NCBI GenBank assembly: GCA_031772625.1
Contig: CM062811.1
Coordinates: 645,434,820 to 645,498,819 of the forward strand
Source: Pinus tabuliformis
Lineage: Eukaryota; Streptophyta; Pinopsida; Pinales; Pinaceae
Direction of reading: 5' to 3'
DNA length: 64,000 nt
The notes under the pieces are model-generated. The model ran no database searches. It saw only the letters and a list, made by a program, of their open reading frames with translations, and was not told the DNA's origin. Made by a program: the position numbers and the translations under genes. Shown in pieces: positions 36,120 to 48,340 of this stretch (positions are counted from its first letter, which is position 1; every line of letters starts with the position of its first letter).

Positions 36120-36470
36120 CAAGTATCATGAAGATGTTATAGATGTATAGAAATTAATAGGGGAAGTCCCTATATTTTCTTCAAGAACCTTCAATCAAAA
36201 ACATATAGCTTGAATGAACATATTAGTTTGATTCCCCTCCCCCCCCCCCCCCCCCATTCGTAAACATTGAGAGGCTAAAACTCTAAGAAAATGGCCAAAA
36301 GTGTGGAAAACAAAAACCCGTGACAATGTACTGCTTCTTCATCTTCTAAGGCCTCTAAATAGCCAAGAACAAAATAACATATTTAATTTTATATTATTTT
36401 CCTATAAGAAGAGAAAAAGAGTAGCCTCCTCTTTCCTATGATGAATCCATGATACCAGTTACCCCCTCTC
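36120..36470 (-). repeat. Inverted unit of the array, forming a foldback with the preceding units
   Basis: The reverse complement of this stretch matches the array unit (GGAAAGAGGAGGCTACTC, GTTCTTGAAGAAAATATAGGG). About 70 bp (36,049-36,119) separate it from its direct partner. A pure C run at 36,239-36,255 (17 bases) lies where the direct units have a short G run, so a small homopolymer has expanded here. Confidence 0.8.
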
Positions 36471-36959
36471 ACATAGGATGAATTACAATGATATTTTACA
36501 CATTTATACTATGTTTTTGTCATTTCTAGCCTTACACTCTGTAGGGATTGGATAACCCAAATAGGATGATACCCAACCCATGCCTTTTGCTCCAAAGTCT
36601 AGCTAATATTTATTAGAAAATTAGATAGATTACCAAATTTGGAAACCATAAATAGGGTTGAGTCATATAAATAATGTAATAACCCTTTTTGTTTCCACTC
36701 TTGTAAATGTCACTATGTTTATTAATTCATGTAAATAATGTGGAAATACAACTTATGATTGGGATGGAGGAGTGGACACAAATTTAGAGTCTAAGGAGGA
36801 GAAGTTGCTTGGGAAGTGAATAACCTAGGTGACTTGATTTATTCATGTTATCAGTTCCCTGACTAAATTTAATGGTTCGCACAACAAACACGAAGGGGGA
36901 GTATGGGTTTTCTACGGTAAAGGATGAACCCCCATATCCCCTTTGCCCTAGAATATACC
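36471..36959. other. No gene recognised
   Basis: Nothing that I can support. TGTAATAACCC near 36,676 resembles a gypsy LTR start, but no matching end or primer site was found. Confidence 0.4.
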
Positions 36960-37189
36960 AAAGTAAAAATAACTAGAGAAGATAAAGTTGGAATTAATGG
37001 ACTACAAATCAAAATATATAGAAGAACAAGAACCAGAAGAAGAAGAGCCACATAATCTGGTTTCGAGGATATCGGTTTGGGAAAGAAAGCAACCAGAAAG
37101 GTATACTCCACCTAATCTCCATTCAAATTATTCTTTGTCTATTATTGATTATTCCTCTGCATCTAATTTTCCTTTTAAAAATATTTAAC

Positions 37190-37490
37190 CTATAATTTTT
37201 AAATATTTATTAATAAACTATTATCACTAATTTAAATGATTTATTTTTCTCCTATATAACTTATCTCCTTTTTTATTGGAAATGTTTTGATCCCGGTCCA
37301 TTGGTCTATATTTACGGCTGGTCAAACTAGCCGTTGGAGGCTCTGCTCGGTCTATTTAACATGCTAAGCTGGATCTGTTTCTTCAACTTGTCCTGACGAT
37401 GAACCACACTGGTTGGTTCGAAACGCGTCGACAAATGAGATTCCATGTGATTTTCGCCGAAATCTTTCTCTAACTTGATATGGATCACAG
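37190..37490 (+). mobile_element. Fragment of a Penelope-like retroelement (Dryad type suspected)
   Basis: This stretch interrupts copia A between its linker and reverse transcriptase and shares nothing with either side. Its recognisable part is a hammerhead ribozyme (37,386-37,436), a hallmark of the terminal repeats of Penelope-like elements. No reverse transcriptase or GIY-YIG endonuclease piece remains, so the assignment rests on the ribozyme type and insertion context. The left border is uncertain; the right border is near 37,485. Confidence 0.5.
37386..37436 (+). ncRNA. Hammerhead ribozyme, minimal type I
   Basis: All conserved core elements are present in order. Stem I: TTGTC (37,388-37,392) pairs with GACAA (37,430-37,434). 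Core box CTGACGA is at 37,393-37,399. Stem II: GAACC (37,401-37,405) pairs with GGTTC (37,415-37,419) around a 9-base loop. Core box GAAA is at 37,420-37,423. A tiny stem III follows (AC, two-base loop GC, then GT). The cleavage triplet GTC ends at 37,429, so self-cleavage is predicted after that base. A very short stem III and one extra U before stem II are typical of ribozymes in Penelope-like elements. Confidence 0.8.
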
Positions 37491-38531
37491 AAGCCTAAAC
37501 TCGATTATCCTAGAACTGTTAGGGAGGTAGTGGATTTAGGGGATGGAAAATTTTAGAAAAGGGGCATGGTTGAAGAAATTGAGGCCTTGGACAAGCATAA
37601 GGCTTGGGATCTAGTGGAGTTGTTAGGTGGAAGAAATCCCATGGTAAGAAAATGGGTGTTTAAGAGGAATTTGAATGTAGAATTCCAAGTGGAGAAATAC
37701 AAATCTCGATCAATAAAAAAATGCTATTCCCAGGTTCAGGGAATTGAATTTGGTGATATTTTTTCCCCTATTGTAAAGTGAGCTTCTATTAGATTTTTTT
37801 TATTTGTTGTTGTTGCTTTTCATTTTGAGGTAGAAAAATTGGATGTGAAGACACCATTCCTACATGGGGATTTGGAAGAAGAGATTTACAAGAAGTAGCC
37901 AAAAGGCATTGTTGTGAAAGGTAAGAAATATTTAATATGTAGGCTAAAAAATTCCTTGTATGGGTTGAAGCGATCACCAAGGATGTAGTATCAAAAATTT
38001 AATAAATATATACAGGGACTTGGCTTCACGAGGAGAAAATAAAATCATTGTGTATATTTTAAATTAATTGGTGATTGTCTTATTTATTTGGTTTTGTACG
38101 CAGATGATACATTTTTTATTGGAAATGACAGGAAAGACATTTAGGAAGTGAAAACCTAGATATATTCTAAATTTAACATGAAGGACCTTGGTGTTGTAAA
38201 TTTCATTTTGGGGATGGAAATTAAAAGAGATTGGGTAAAGAGGAAACTGTGGTTAAATCAGGGGAAGTATATTGAGACAATATTGCATAAGTTTAATATT
38301 CAAGAAAGCAAACCGGTGAAGGTCCCTATTATTGTAGGTGTAAATATATCTATAGATCAATGTCCTTAAACAAAGGAAGAGGAAGAGAAAATGCCTTGTG
38401 TACCTTATGCCATTGTAGTTGGAAGTTTGTTGTACGCAATGTTTTGTGCAAGACTAAACATTACAAATGTAATGGGAGTACTGAGCAAGTATATGTCAAA
38501 ACTAGGGATGGATCATTGGACAATAATAAAG

Positions 38532-39509
38532 TGTTGAAAATGTAGCAAGAAAATCTTAGTTTGACTTTGCCTTGGTCAAACTAGAGAAAATTCAAATTTC
38601 TATTTCATCAGAAATCTTGGAGATAGTTAACTGAGGTGACATGGCACTTGTCACTCAATTAACTTAGTTAATTCGAGCTGGGGAAGCTTGAGTTCAGTTT
38701 AGTATTATTGATTTCTAATTTGCATAAATATTGGAGGTAGTTAACTCAGGTGACATGGCACTTGTCACTCAGTTAACTCAGTTAATTCGAGTTGGGGAAG
38801 CTTGAGTTCAATTCAATATGATTGATTGTTAATTTGTAGCAATCTATAAGTTAATTTGAGTTATTGACAGTTAAACTAGTTCTAACTATCAGAAGAACTA
38901 ATGGAGGTCAAGTTGTGGAAGTGGAACTTCAACCACACTCAGTGATCAGCCAGTTAACTGATTAATCAAACCAAAGTAATTGTTGCATGTAGATAATTCA
39001 CGTTACCTAGTTGAGATGGAGATTCCAAGGTAGTGTACTATTAGTTATAGCATATTCGCATGTGTACATGTGGTGCATGCAGTCAGAGGAAGGACCTAGA
39101 GGAATTGCGCAATTCAATAATGGGAAATTCCTAAATAATAGGGGCTAATTTCCTGGAGGAACAATGTAAGGAAATAAGAGCTTGGAGGGCTTGAAAATTG
39201 GCTAAGTGTTGGTCAAAGTTAGTCAGTCAGGCAATGGGATAGGCTATACACTTGCAAGGTGTCCTCAGGCTTGAGAAAGCATATGTATTTCATCTCTATT
39301 CTCTTATTAATGCAATACATATAGGAAGGGGTTTTGAGCAGTTTCTTTCCCTTAGATAAATATTTGTGCATGTGTGATGTTTCCTTTTGCATGTCTATGA
39401 TTTGTGTTCTAGATGGTGAATTAAATTCCACAGATCAATAGAATAGCTTCAAGTCTTGTGATTTAGTAAATTTTATGAGCAGTTTTGAATCTACACATTA
39501 ATTTCTACA
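38532..39509 (+). repeat. 5' LTR of copia element B (978 bp)
   Basis: Begins TGTTGAAAATGTAGCAAG, ends TTAATTTCTACA, and is followed at once by primer site TGGTATCAAAGCAG (39,510-39,523). Both ends match the LTR at 9,919-10,782. A tandem duplication of about 120 bp lies inside (about 38,617-38,850; the block GGTGACATGGCACTTGTCAC occurs twice). Confidence 0.8.
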
Positions 39510-39614
39510 TGGTATCAAAGCAGGATTCACTGTAGAGTAGAGATTTCGAAGTTTTCATTGCAGGAGGTTCGAATTTGAAGATCAGTGTAGCAAGATTTCT
39601 TCAAAGCTAAGAAG

Positions 39615-41285
39615 ATGAATTTCAATGGACTAAGGCTAGAGTATGCCTTGGAAGGCACCTCAAATTTTGTTGCATGGAAGGACCGCATGGAGGCAATATT
39701 GGATGAAAATGGGTTGCTAGAATACATCAAGACAGATGTTACAAAACCTCAAGCATCTGATGCACAAAACCTTGCTCAATGGAAGAAAGAGGTGGCAAAG
39801 GCCATCATAATCATATTGGAGGGAGTATGAGATCATATTGTCTCGAATCTCCACAGAAAAGAAAATTTGTTCGCGATCTGGAAAGCACTAACAGAATTGT
39901 TCAAGAATAGTAGTGACCACGGGAATCTAGAACTCAAGGAAAAACTTTGAAGTATCAACATGCAGAAGAATGACACAATTCCACAATATCTAAGGAAGTT
40001 TACACAATGTCATGACAAACTTGGAGGGGTCAGTGTTAATTTCCCCGAAGAAGACTTGGTAGCTCTACCCTTCTGGGCCTTCCCAGGAGTTGGCATAACT
40101 ATCAAGATTCGGTTAATGGGAGGGAGAAACTATCAATTTGAGAGAGCTTATGGTCTGACCTGGTACATGAAGAAATAAGGCAAAATAATGGAGACGTGAC
40201 TTCATCCAAGGGCGAGGATGAAGAATTGTGCCGTGGATGGAAAGGAAAAGAAGGAGAAAGGGAAGAAATCCCAATCCAAAGAAGAATCTAGTTAAGGGGA
40301 CAAGAAGAAATACTTGTCCAGAATCATGTGATTTCACTGTCATGAATTTAGGCACTATGCCACGAAGTGTCCACACAATAAGAAAAGGAAGAAGACCTCA
40401 TGAGGAGTAGTGGGTGAAGATTTGGCTTCATATTTTGAGCTTGATTTTACTCTCGTTGCATGCATGCCCAACACAATGATGGGGACCGTGTGGTACTTTC
40501 ATAAAAGTGCCTTGTTCCATATGACAAGGAATAGAGATTTTTTTAGTGATTTGGAGGAGAAATATGTTTAGATGCACATCAAGATGGAAGATGATGGAAA
40601 GTATAGAAAGATCGGGATTGGTACAATCACCTTTCAGAGGGAGTCGGGCTCCCCTCTCAGACTCAAGGATGTGATGTTTGTTTCAGATCTAAAGAAGAAA
40701 CTTGTCTCCATTACATTTTTGGAAGACTGTAGTTATGATGTGATATTTAGCAAAGGAAGGACATTCTTGAGACACATAGCCATGAGATAGGTCAAGAAGA
40801 TCTGGGTTTGTGTGAAGAACCTCTACAAGCTAGATGTGGAGGATTTTGTTGTGTTGAGCACAAAGGTGGAGAAGGTGTAGAGTCGTGATGTCGAAGAACT
40901 TTGGCATAGAAGACTTGGCATTTGCATCATTGCGCTTTGAAGATCATGCAACAGATAACCATAGGCCTCCCCAAAGGAGCACTAGAGAAATAGGATACAT
41001 GCAAAGGGTGTACTTTGGGGAAGTACACAAAAGCCACTTTCTAAGATCGGGACAAAAAAGCACATGCAATCCATGAAAGGATCCACTCTGATGTTTGTGG
41101 ACCTTTCTTGACAGCCTCCACTACCAGGCACAAAGATTTTGTCATTTTTATTGATGACGTCTTGCGAAAGTGCTAGATATTCTTCATATGGAAGAAGGAT
41201 GAGACTTTCTCCAAGTTCTTAGAATTCAAAGCATTGGTCAAGAAAGAAACGGGAAAGACGGTGAAGGCTCCCAAGAGTGATACTG
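39615..41285 (+). mobile_element. Copia element B: gag, protease and integrase N-part (fossil)
   Basis: Starts with the copia Gag pattern MNFNGLRLEYALEGTSNFVA and WKDRMEAILDENGLLEYI. A decayed zinc knuckle lies near 40,330-40,375, then the protease region with SDLKKKLVSITFL near 40,690, a GAG-pre-integrase block (ELWHRRLGHL near 40,897) and the start of integrase (HSDVCGPF near 41,085). The copy is rearranged and has many breaks. Confidence 0.8.
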
Positions 41286-41289
41286 GACT

Positions 41290-43653
41290 AATTCTGGTGA
41301 ACCAGAATGTTATGAAGAAGAAATGCAGGTAGAAATCCAGAAGAAGTGGGAGCTAGCCATGAAAGAATAGATGGAATCCTTGGTACATAACCAGACTTGG
41401 GACTTAGTCAAGTTTCCTGTAGGTAAAACAACATTGCAGAATAAATGGGTTTATAGGTTGAAGGAAGAATATGGAGGTAGAAAAAGGTATAAATATAGAC
41501 TTGTGGTGAAGGGGTTTGCATAGAAGAAAGGTATATACTTTGATGAAATATTTTCTCCTGTTGTTAGTAGGTAAAACAACATTGTAGAATAAATGGGTTT
41601 ATAGGTTGAGGGAAGAATATGAAGGTAGAAAAAGGTATAAATATAGACTTGTGGTGAAGGGGTTTGCATAGAAGAAAGGTATATACTTTGATGAAATATT
41701 TTCTCTTGTTGTTAAAATGACTTCAATTAGAACTATTTTAAGTCTAGTAGCAGCAAAAGATTTGCATCTTGAAAATTTAGATGTAAAGAAGACCTTTCTC
41801 CATGGGGATTTGGAGGAAGATATCTATATGCAGCAACCACAAGATATGAGGTCAAAGGGAAGGAGAAACTAGTGTGCAGGTTGAAGAAGAGCTTGTATGG
41901 CTTAAAACGGGATCCAAGGCAATGGTATCTAAAATTTGACAGGTTTATTTTTGAACAAGGTTATACTAGATGTCACTCTAATCATTGTGTTTATCTCAAA
42001 AGGCAAAATGATGGCATCTATATTATATTGGTATTGTATGTAGATGACGTGCTTGTTGCGTGGTCTAACATGTAGAAAATAAATGCGCTCAAAGGAAAAT
42101 TGGCAAATTCATTTGCAATGAAGGATTTGGGTGCTGAAAAACAAATCTTTGGTATGAGAATAACTAGAGACAGGAAAAATCGCAAATTAACATTATCTCA
42201 AAGTGAGTACATACAAAAGGTGTTGGAAAGATTTAATATGTAGAATGAAAAACCAGTTAGTTCACCTTGGGCTAGTCATCTCAAACTAAGGAAATGTGTC
42301 CCAAGACTCAGGAAGAGATGAATTATATTTCTAAAGTTCCATATGCATCAGCAGTTGGAATCTTGATTATTGCAATGTTCTACACAAGGCGTGATATTGC
42401 ACATGCAATGGGAGTTGTAAGAAAGTACATGAACAATCTAAGAAAAGAACATTGAATGAAAGTGAAGTGGATTCTCAAGTATTTGAGAGGTACCAAAAAT
42501 CAAGCATTATGCTTTGATAGTTCTATGGGGATATGTTGATGCAGATATGGAAAGTGATAGAGATAAAAGGAGGAGCACCATAGGATATGTATTTACTATA
42601 GGTGGAACAATTGTCAGTTGGATTTCAAAAATGCAAAGTGTTGTTGCACTTTCAACAACGGACGCAGAGTATGTTGTTGCTACAGAGGCTAGTAAAGAAA
42701 TGATTTGGTTTAAAAGGTTTATGGATGAATTGGGTAAGAAGCAGGAGATGTGCAGGTTATATAGTGACAACCAGAGTGCCATTCATCTTGCAAAGAACTC
42801 AACATTTCATTCCAATACTAAACATATATCGCTCAAGTACGATTTCATACGGTCAGTGTTGGAAGATGGACAATTGAAGCTAGAAAATATACACGCTCGC
42901 CAGAATCTTGCATATATGTTAACACAAGTTGTAACCAGGGAGAAACTGAGATTCTAATTAGTTTCATTTGGTCTTAAAGTATGATGATGAAGATGAGAAA
43001 CAACCAGGTCCAAAGTGGAAGCATTGTCTAACAAATTAAGTAGTGGTGGAGTTGTTATAATCAGTCTCCAAGTTGGATATTGTTGGGTGTGGAGCCTGAT
43101 TATCTTATTTATTTAAAGGTATCACCGCGTTGGAACCCAGTTCATAACGGGGCGACAACGCCTCCCGTTTGATCATTTTCATGGGGTTCCAAGGGGGTGC
43201 GACGACAATTTTATGATCCCCCCTGGCGGAGGTTTGGGGGCAGTGCCCTTGAAGCTAAAAATAGATGTAAAATATTGTAATTTTGTAGTCAATCTGACTC
43301 GTTCATTAGACAGATGATCTGATGGTAGAAGTTATGTTTGATTTAGGGTTTTTTTCCCTAGAAGGCAACCCATCAATATATATGCGGGAATTGTATTGCA
43401 GCTATGTATATGTGTATTCTGAGCAAGAAAGAGAGAGGATATTGTGTGAGAGCAAAGAGGAAATCACAACGCATTTGTTGTAGGTTGTATCTCTTCATCT
43501 TGTGGGATAATATAAAGGAAGGGCTGGTTGTTTCTCCATGGGCATATCCCAAAGTGGGTGAGCCACATATATTGTGTCTCTATTGTTTTATGTGTTTGTG
43601 TCTCTACAATATTTTATGTGTTCCATTGCTCTGTAATATATAATTTTCTAACA
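41290..43653 (+). mobile_element. Copia element C: reverse transcriptase, RNase H and 3' LTR (fossil)
   Basis: Reverse transcriptase motifs: KSLYGLKRDPRQWYLKF near 41,890 and LYVDDVLVAWSN near 42,030. RNase H follows at 42,514-42,957 (VSWISKMQSVVALSTTDAEY). A weak purine tract leads to an LTR at 43,081-43,653 that begins TGTTGGGTGTGGAGCC and ends TTTTCTAACA. This LTR does not match the 5' LTR of element B, so B and C are different families joined side by side. Broken in several places. Confidence 0.75.
43081..43653 (+). repeat. 3' LTR of copia element C (573 bp)
   Basis: TG..CA ends as given for element C. It is followed directly by RNase H sequence of copia A, so it marks the right border of the inserted block. 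Confidence 0.7.
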
Positions 43654-44207
43654 TTTTCTACCAAGGAAGACCAGTATTGGACATAGTGTTGGACATATTT
43701 GGATTTGTTGATGCAAATTGGGCTAGAGAGCTAGATTGTAAAACATAAACAAGTGGAAATGTGTTTAACTTATTTGGAGAAGTTATCAGTTGGATGAGAA
43801 AGATACAATCTGTAGTGGCTACAAAATTTGAATATATGGTAGCAACTTATGCAAGCAAGGAAATAATTTGATTACAAAGATTGTGTTCAAGTACGAGGTT
43901 GGCACAACAAGCTATAAGTATAGATCCTGACAACCAAAGCACAATTTTCTTGGTGAAGAACCCTGCTTATCATTCAAATAAAAGGAATATTTATGTTCAA
44001 TATCACTTCGTGAGGGATATGATCAAAGAAAATAAGGATTTGTTGGAAAGGGTAGACACAGTGAAGAATGTTGCAGATGCATTAACAAAATTTGTGAGCA
44101 CTGAAAAGTTCTCTTGGTGTAGAGAAACAATGTGCATCACTTCCCTTAAGTGTTGGTTGTGTACTCCTGTGGCCCCATGTGTGCAAATAAAACCACATGT
44201 GGGAGAC

Positions 44208-44556
44208 TGTTGGGCGTGTGTTATATTCTTGGCAAAATTTATAAACACCACAAACAAAGGGGGGTCTGAAGGCCCACAATTTTGCTGAAAGTATTTTTGT
44301 GGTGCATGGTGGTTTTTCACATGGTTTTGTAGTTTTGGTTATGTAACTATAGTTGGATTGGTGGTTCATTCCCTCGGATATAATTGTATTGTAATATTGT
44401 ACAAAAAAAATAATGAAGAAAAAGCTTTTTGGTTTTCCTAGGTTTGGGTTTCCATGATAAAATCTTTGTGTAAATTTGTGTGTTTATCATTATATCTTTT
44501 CTTCTTTTATTGATAATATGTTTGCAATGATTAGTTGTATAGGATTAAAACCTACA
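44208..44556 (+). repeat. 3' LTR of copia A (about 349 bp)
   Basis: Begins TGTTGGGCGTGTG after the tract CATGTGGGAGAC and ends AAACCTACA. The right border was judged only from the CA ending. Confidence 0.65.
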
Positions 44557-44644
44557 CATTCATCCTTTATCTCAAGTCCCAACCATAGTTGTCATGTTTT
44601 CTTTCCATTGGTCATGTGAAACCCCTTATGTACCTTTATATTTT

Positions 44645-46217
44645 TGTAACATCCCCAATATGACCCCTAATGTTGTAATGTGCTCATCCATTGACAATGT
44701 TGTAGAAGTATGTACATTGTTATGTAGGCTAGTGAGACAGATGAATTTGATTATAGGCTAGTGGGCTAAGTTATATAATGTGGCATGCTTTCCCAAGTAG
44801 ATATTAAATATATTATGGGGCTAGTGCACCCATATATATAAATATATAAAGTCTTTGGGGCCAAAGAGCCTGGATTTGTAATTAATGTAATTAATCATTA
44901 TTAATAATAAAATAAGGCTGGTCGTTGAGCCCATGCCACATAAAGAGTATGGGGGTGCAACTCCATAGAAAAAGGAAATAATTGTGTCTTTTGGTGAAAG
45001 GTGCACCCCAAGGCCCACGTGGCTTTAGAGGCTGGCACATGGCGAAGTAAATCCATGCAGTTATAATTGAGAATATTTTCCCAGTGAGATTATTATTCAG
45101 TTAATTGATTCATTCATTCATGGTTGGTTTAGAGATGAAATTCAGTATGGTGACTGAGGAGTGAGGGAGTCCTGGGGTTGGACTCTGGAAATGGCTCAAG
45201 TGTGATTATTTAGTTAATTGTACCAATGGGATGCATCGGTATTTTATGTGAGCCCCTAAGTCGCTCTGGGAGCTTGGTGGCTCTGAGGGTTTGTTGACCT
45301 TAATTATGGCTTGTGCCATGGAGTTCTAGAGGGGAAATCAGTTTGGAGATAGTCAAAGAAGTCCTAGTCTAGGCTCTGGCACTGATTGAGGGGATTATTT
45401 CAGTTTGGTTGTTTGGCACTTGGGCGTTGAAAGCATCGGGGATATTGTACTTGTAGGTTGAGACTATTATGTCCAACCATAAGTTTCCCTGGAAGGTGGA
45501 CACTGCTAAGGGACTCGAGCTGCACCACTTGATTTTGGTCAGGGTAACATGAGTTTGTGGCTAGAGATTGAGGTTGTTGGGGTTGGTGTCATGGCTAGGG
45601 TTTTGTTGTTTGTTGTACAACTATTTCCTATAGTTGTTGCCTCAGCGCAGGGGTCACCTGTGGTTGGGATTATGAACCACACAGTTTACAATTGGGTGGA
45701 ATTTGGAGAGCCTGTAGTCAATCAACTATTCTTATGTAGATAAGTATTCATTGTGCCTTGATATGTATTATGGATATTTTTATGTGTGTTTCTATGTTTC
45801 TAATAATAAACAATAAGACACATTTTTGTTGTATCTTTGTGTACCATGCGTTATATGTGTTTTCTATTTGGGTGTAAACCCTGGCTAAGGTTTGGTATGA
45901 GTATGTGTATTATTTCCACTATGTTGGTATTCCGATGTGCATGGTTTTATCTGATATGAGTATAATCTTTGGTTAAAGATGTGAATAAACAATTAATTAT
46001 GGTACTGTACTTGATGTTGAGTATTTCCTAAGTTATGCTTGGAAATAGATAGATTTTACAATAATGAAGCTGATGGAAGACACATGTTAAATTTATAGCA
46101 TAGTTGAGTACATTCGCTTCCACATAAAATTTAATTATGCTAGGTAGTACTCGACAATGTGGTTACTATATTGTCACCCACTGGGGGGTCAGGGACATTA
46201 CAAAGAGGTATCAAAGC
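44645..46217 (+). mobile_element. Gypsy 5' LTR with primer site; internal region lost or unrecognisable
   Basis: The LTR (44,645-46,202, 1,558 bp) begins TGTAACATCCCC and ends GGGACATTACA, the form common in Tekay-type plant chromoviruses. The primer site GAGGTATCAAAGCC follows at 46,205-46,218. I see no gag or pol after it. The next recognisable sequence is an unrelated SWIM zinc finger, so only the 5' end of the element survives. Confidence 0.7.
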
Positions 46218-46947
46218 CAATGATAAAATTGGGTCTAAATTGGGCCACAATTAGAGCAGATTAAGGAAACATTTTACAGGTTACAAGTCTTCCACCAATT
46301 GTTCGACGAAATTCATACCCGTGGAAATGGAAAATTTTCACGGCACATGTGGCCACAAGAAGATGAACTCAATATGAAAGAGGGGCTTTATGTGATATAC
46401 ATATACAATTGTATGTTTTGTGGTATTGCGATGGTTAAACTTGTTATTTCTAGTTAAGATGGATTTTATGACTTTGTTTGAGGATTTCAAACCATAATAT
46501 GTGAAAGTGCAACTGAATTAATATTTAATGACACCCACAAATTTCCATAAAAAGGTTAGTAATGGGATAAATGAAAGTGTTGATTTCGCCATTTTATGAC
46601 ATCACGAGTTATGAATCCATTCGATATTGTTGCAAATCACGAGTTATGAATCCATTCGATATTGACTTTGCAACAGAGGAGCATTTCTTGAAGTCTTTTC
46701 AACAAATTAGATAGTAGGCAAACAAATTCTATATAAGAAAAATGTACATAATTTTTGTCATGTCAACGAAGAAATAAAGTGTTCCAATGAATTCTAACAT
46801 TGTTTTCGGAAAAGAAAATATCTTTGTGATCGTAGAAGGAAGTCTCTACAATGAATGGATTAGTTGATTTTCACATTACTAAAATGGGTGGAATTATGAT
46901 ACTCGAACATGGCTTGTTTAAACAAAAAAATCTAGTCTTGTAATTGA

Positions 46948-47325
46948 ATGATATATGAAACATTTGTAGACAAAGGAAAAAGAATTCCCGAAGAGCATCG
47001 CATTTGGATGAGCACATTGAAAATGCATACTCGGTTCAAAGGAAATCATCGTCGAATAGACACTTTGTGTTGTTTTTTTTTATGGCAGACCTTTCGTTCA
47101 TGTAATTGCCCATGGGCATTGAGAGGCAACTTTTGTAAGCATGTTATCAAAGTTAGCACGTTGTGGGGGGATATGCAGGACCCCAAGGAAATGATTAATT
47201 TAACTAGACAAGATATTAATTTTGATTGGCTAAGCAATGTGTCTAATGTCGTGGTATGTAATAATGGTGGTGAAAAGGATAGTGTTGTAAATGCCAACGA
47301 TAAAGAAAATCAGTACCGAAATTGA
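46948..47325 (+). pseudogene. SWIM zinc-finger protein fragment
   Basis: A 125-codon stretch with SCNCPWALRGNFCKHVIKVS (near 47,100-47,155), the CxC...CxH pattern of a SWIM zinc finger, a DNA-binding or protein-binding fold. In plants it is found in MULE transposases, FAR1-like proteins and a family of uncharacterised SWIM proteins. The region after the finger is acidic and asparagine-rich. No transposase catalytic domain is visible upstream, where the reading frames are broken. A 29-bp tandem duplication (ATCACGAGTTATGAATCCAT twice) lies just upstream near 46,603-46,665. It is most likely a transposon-derived or host pseudogene fragment. Confidence 0.6.

Positions 47326-48340
<1,015 letters not shown>

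Larger units (their letters stand above)
36960..44556 (+). mobile_element. Ty1/copia element A, host of several insertions (broken)
   Basis: Recognisable parts: the linker before reverse transcriptase (KQPERYTPPNLHSN, near 37,090-37,135); reverse transcriptase at about 37,490-38,531 (EEIEALDKHKAWDLVEL, NSLYGLKRSPR, LYADDTFFIGND); and RNase H at about 43,660-44,150 (PDNQSTIFLVKNPAYHSN). A purine-rich tract at 44,197-44,207 leads into a 3' LTR at 44,208-44,556. A Penelope-like fragment (about 37,190-37,490) and a 5.1-kb block of other copia sequence (38,532-43,653) interrupt it. The 5' part with gag and integrase is absent. Old, with many breaks. Confidence 0.8.

Noticed and set aside
36676-36690. 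LTR-like start TGTAATAACCC
   Set aside because: No matching LTR end, primer site or second copy was found.
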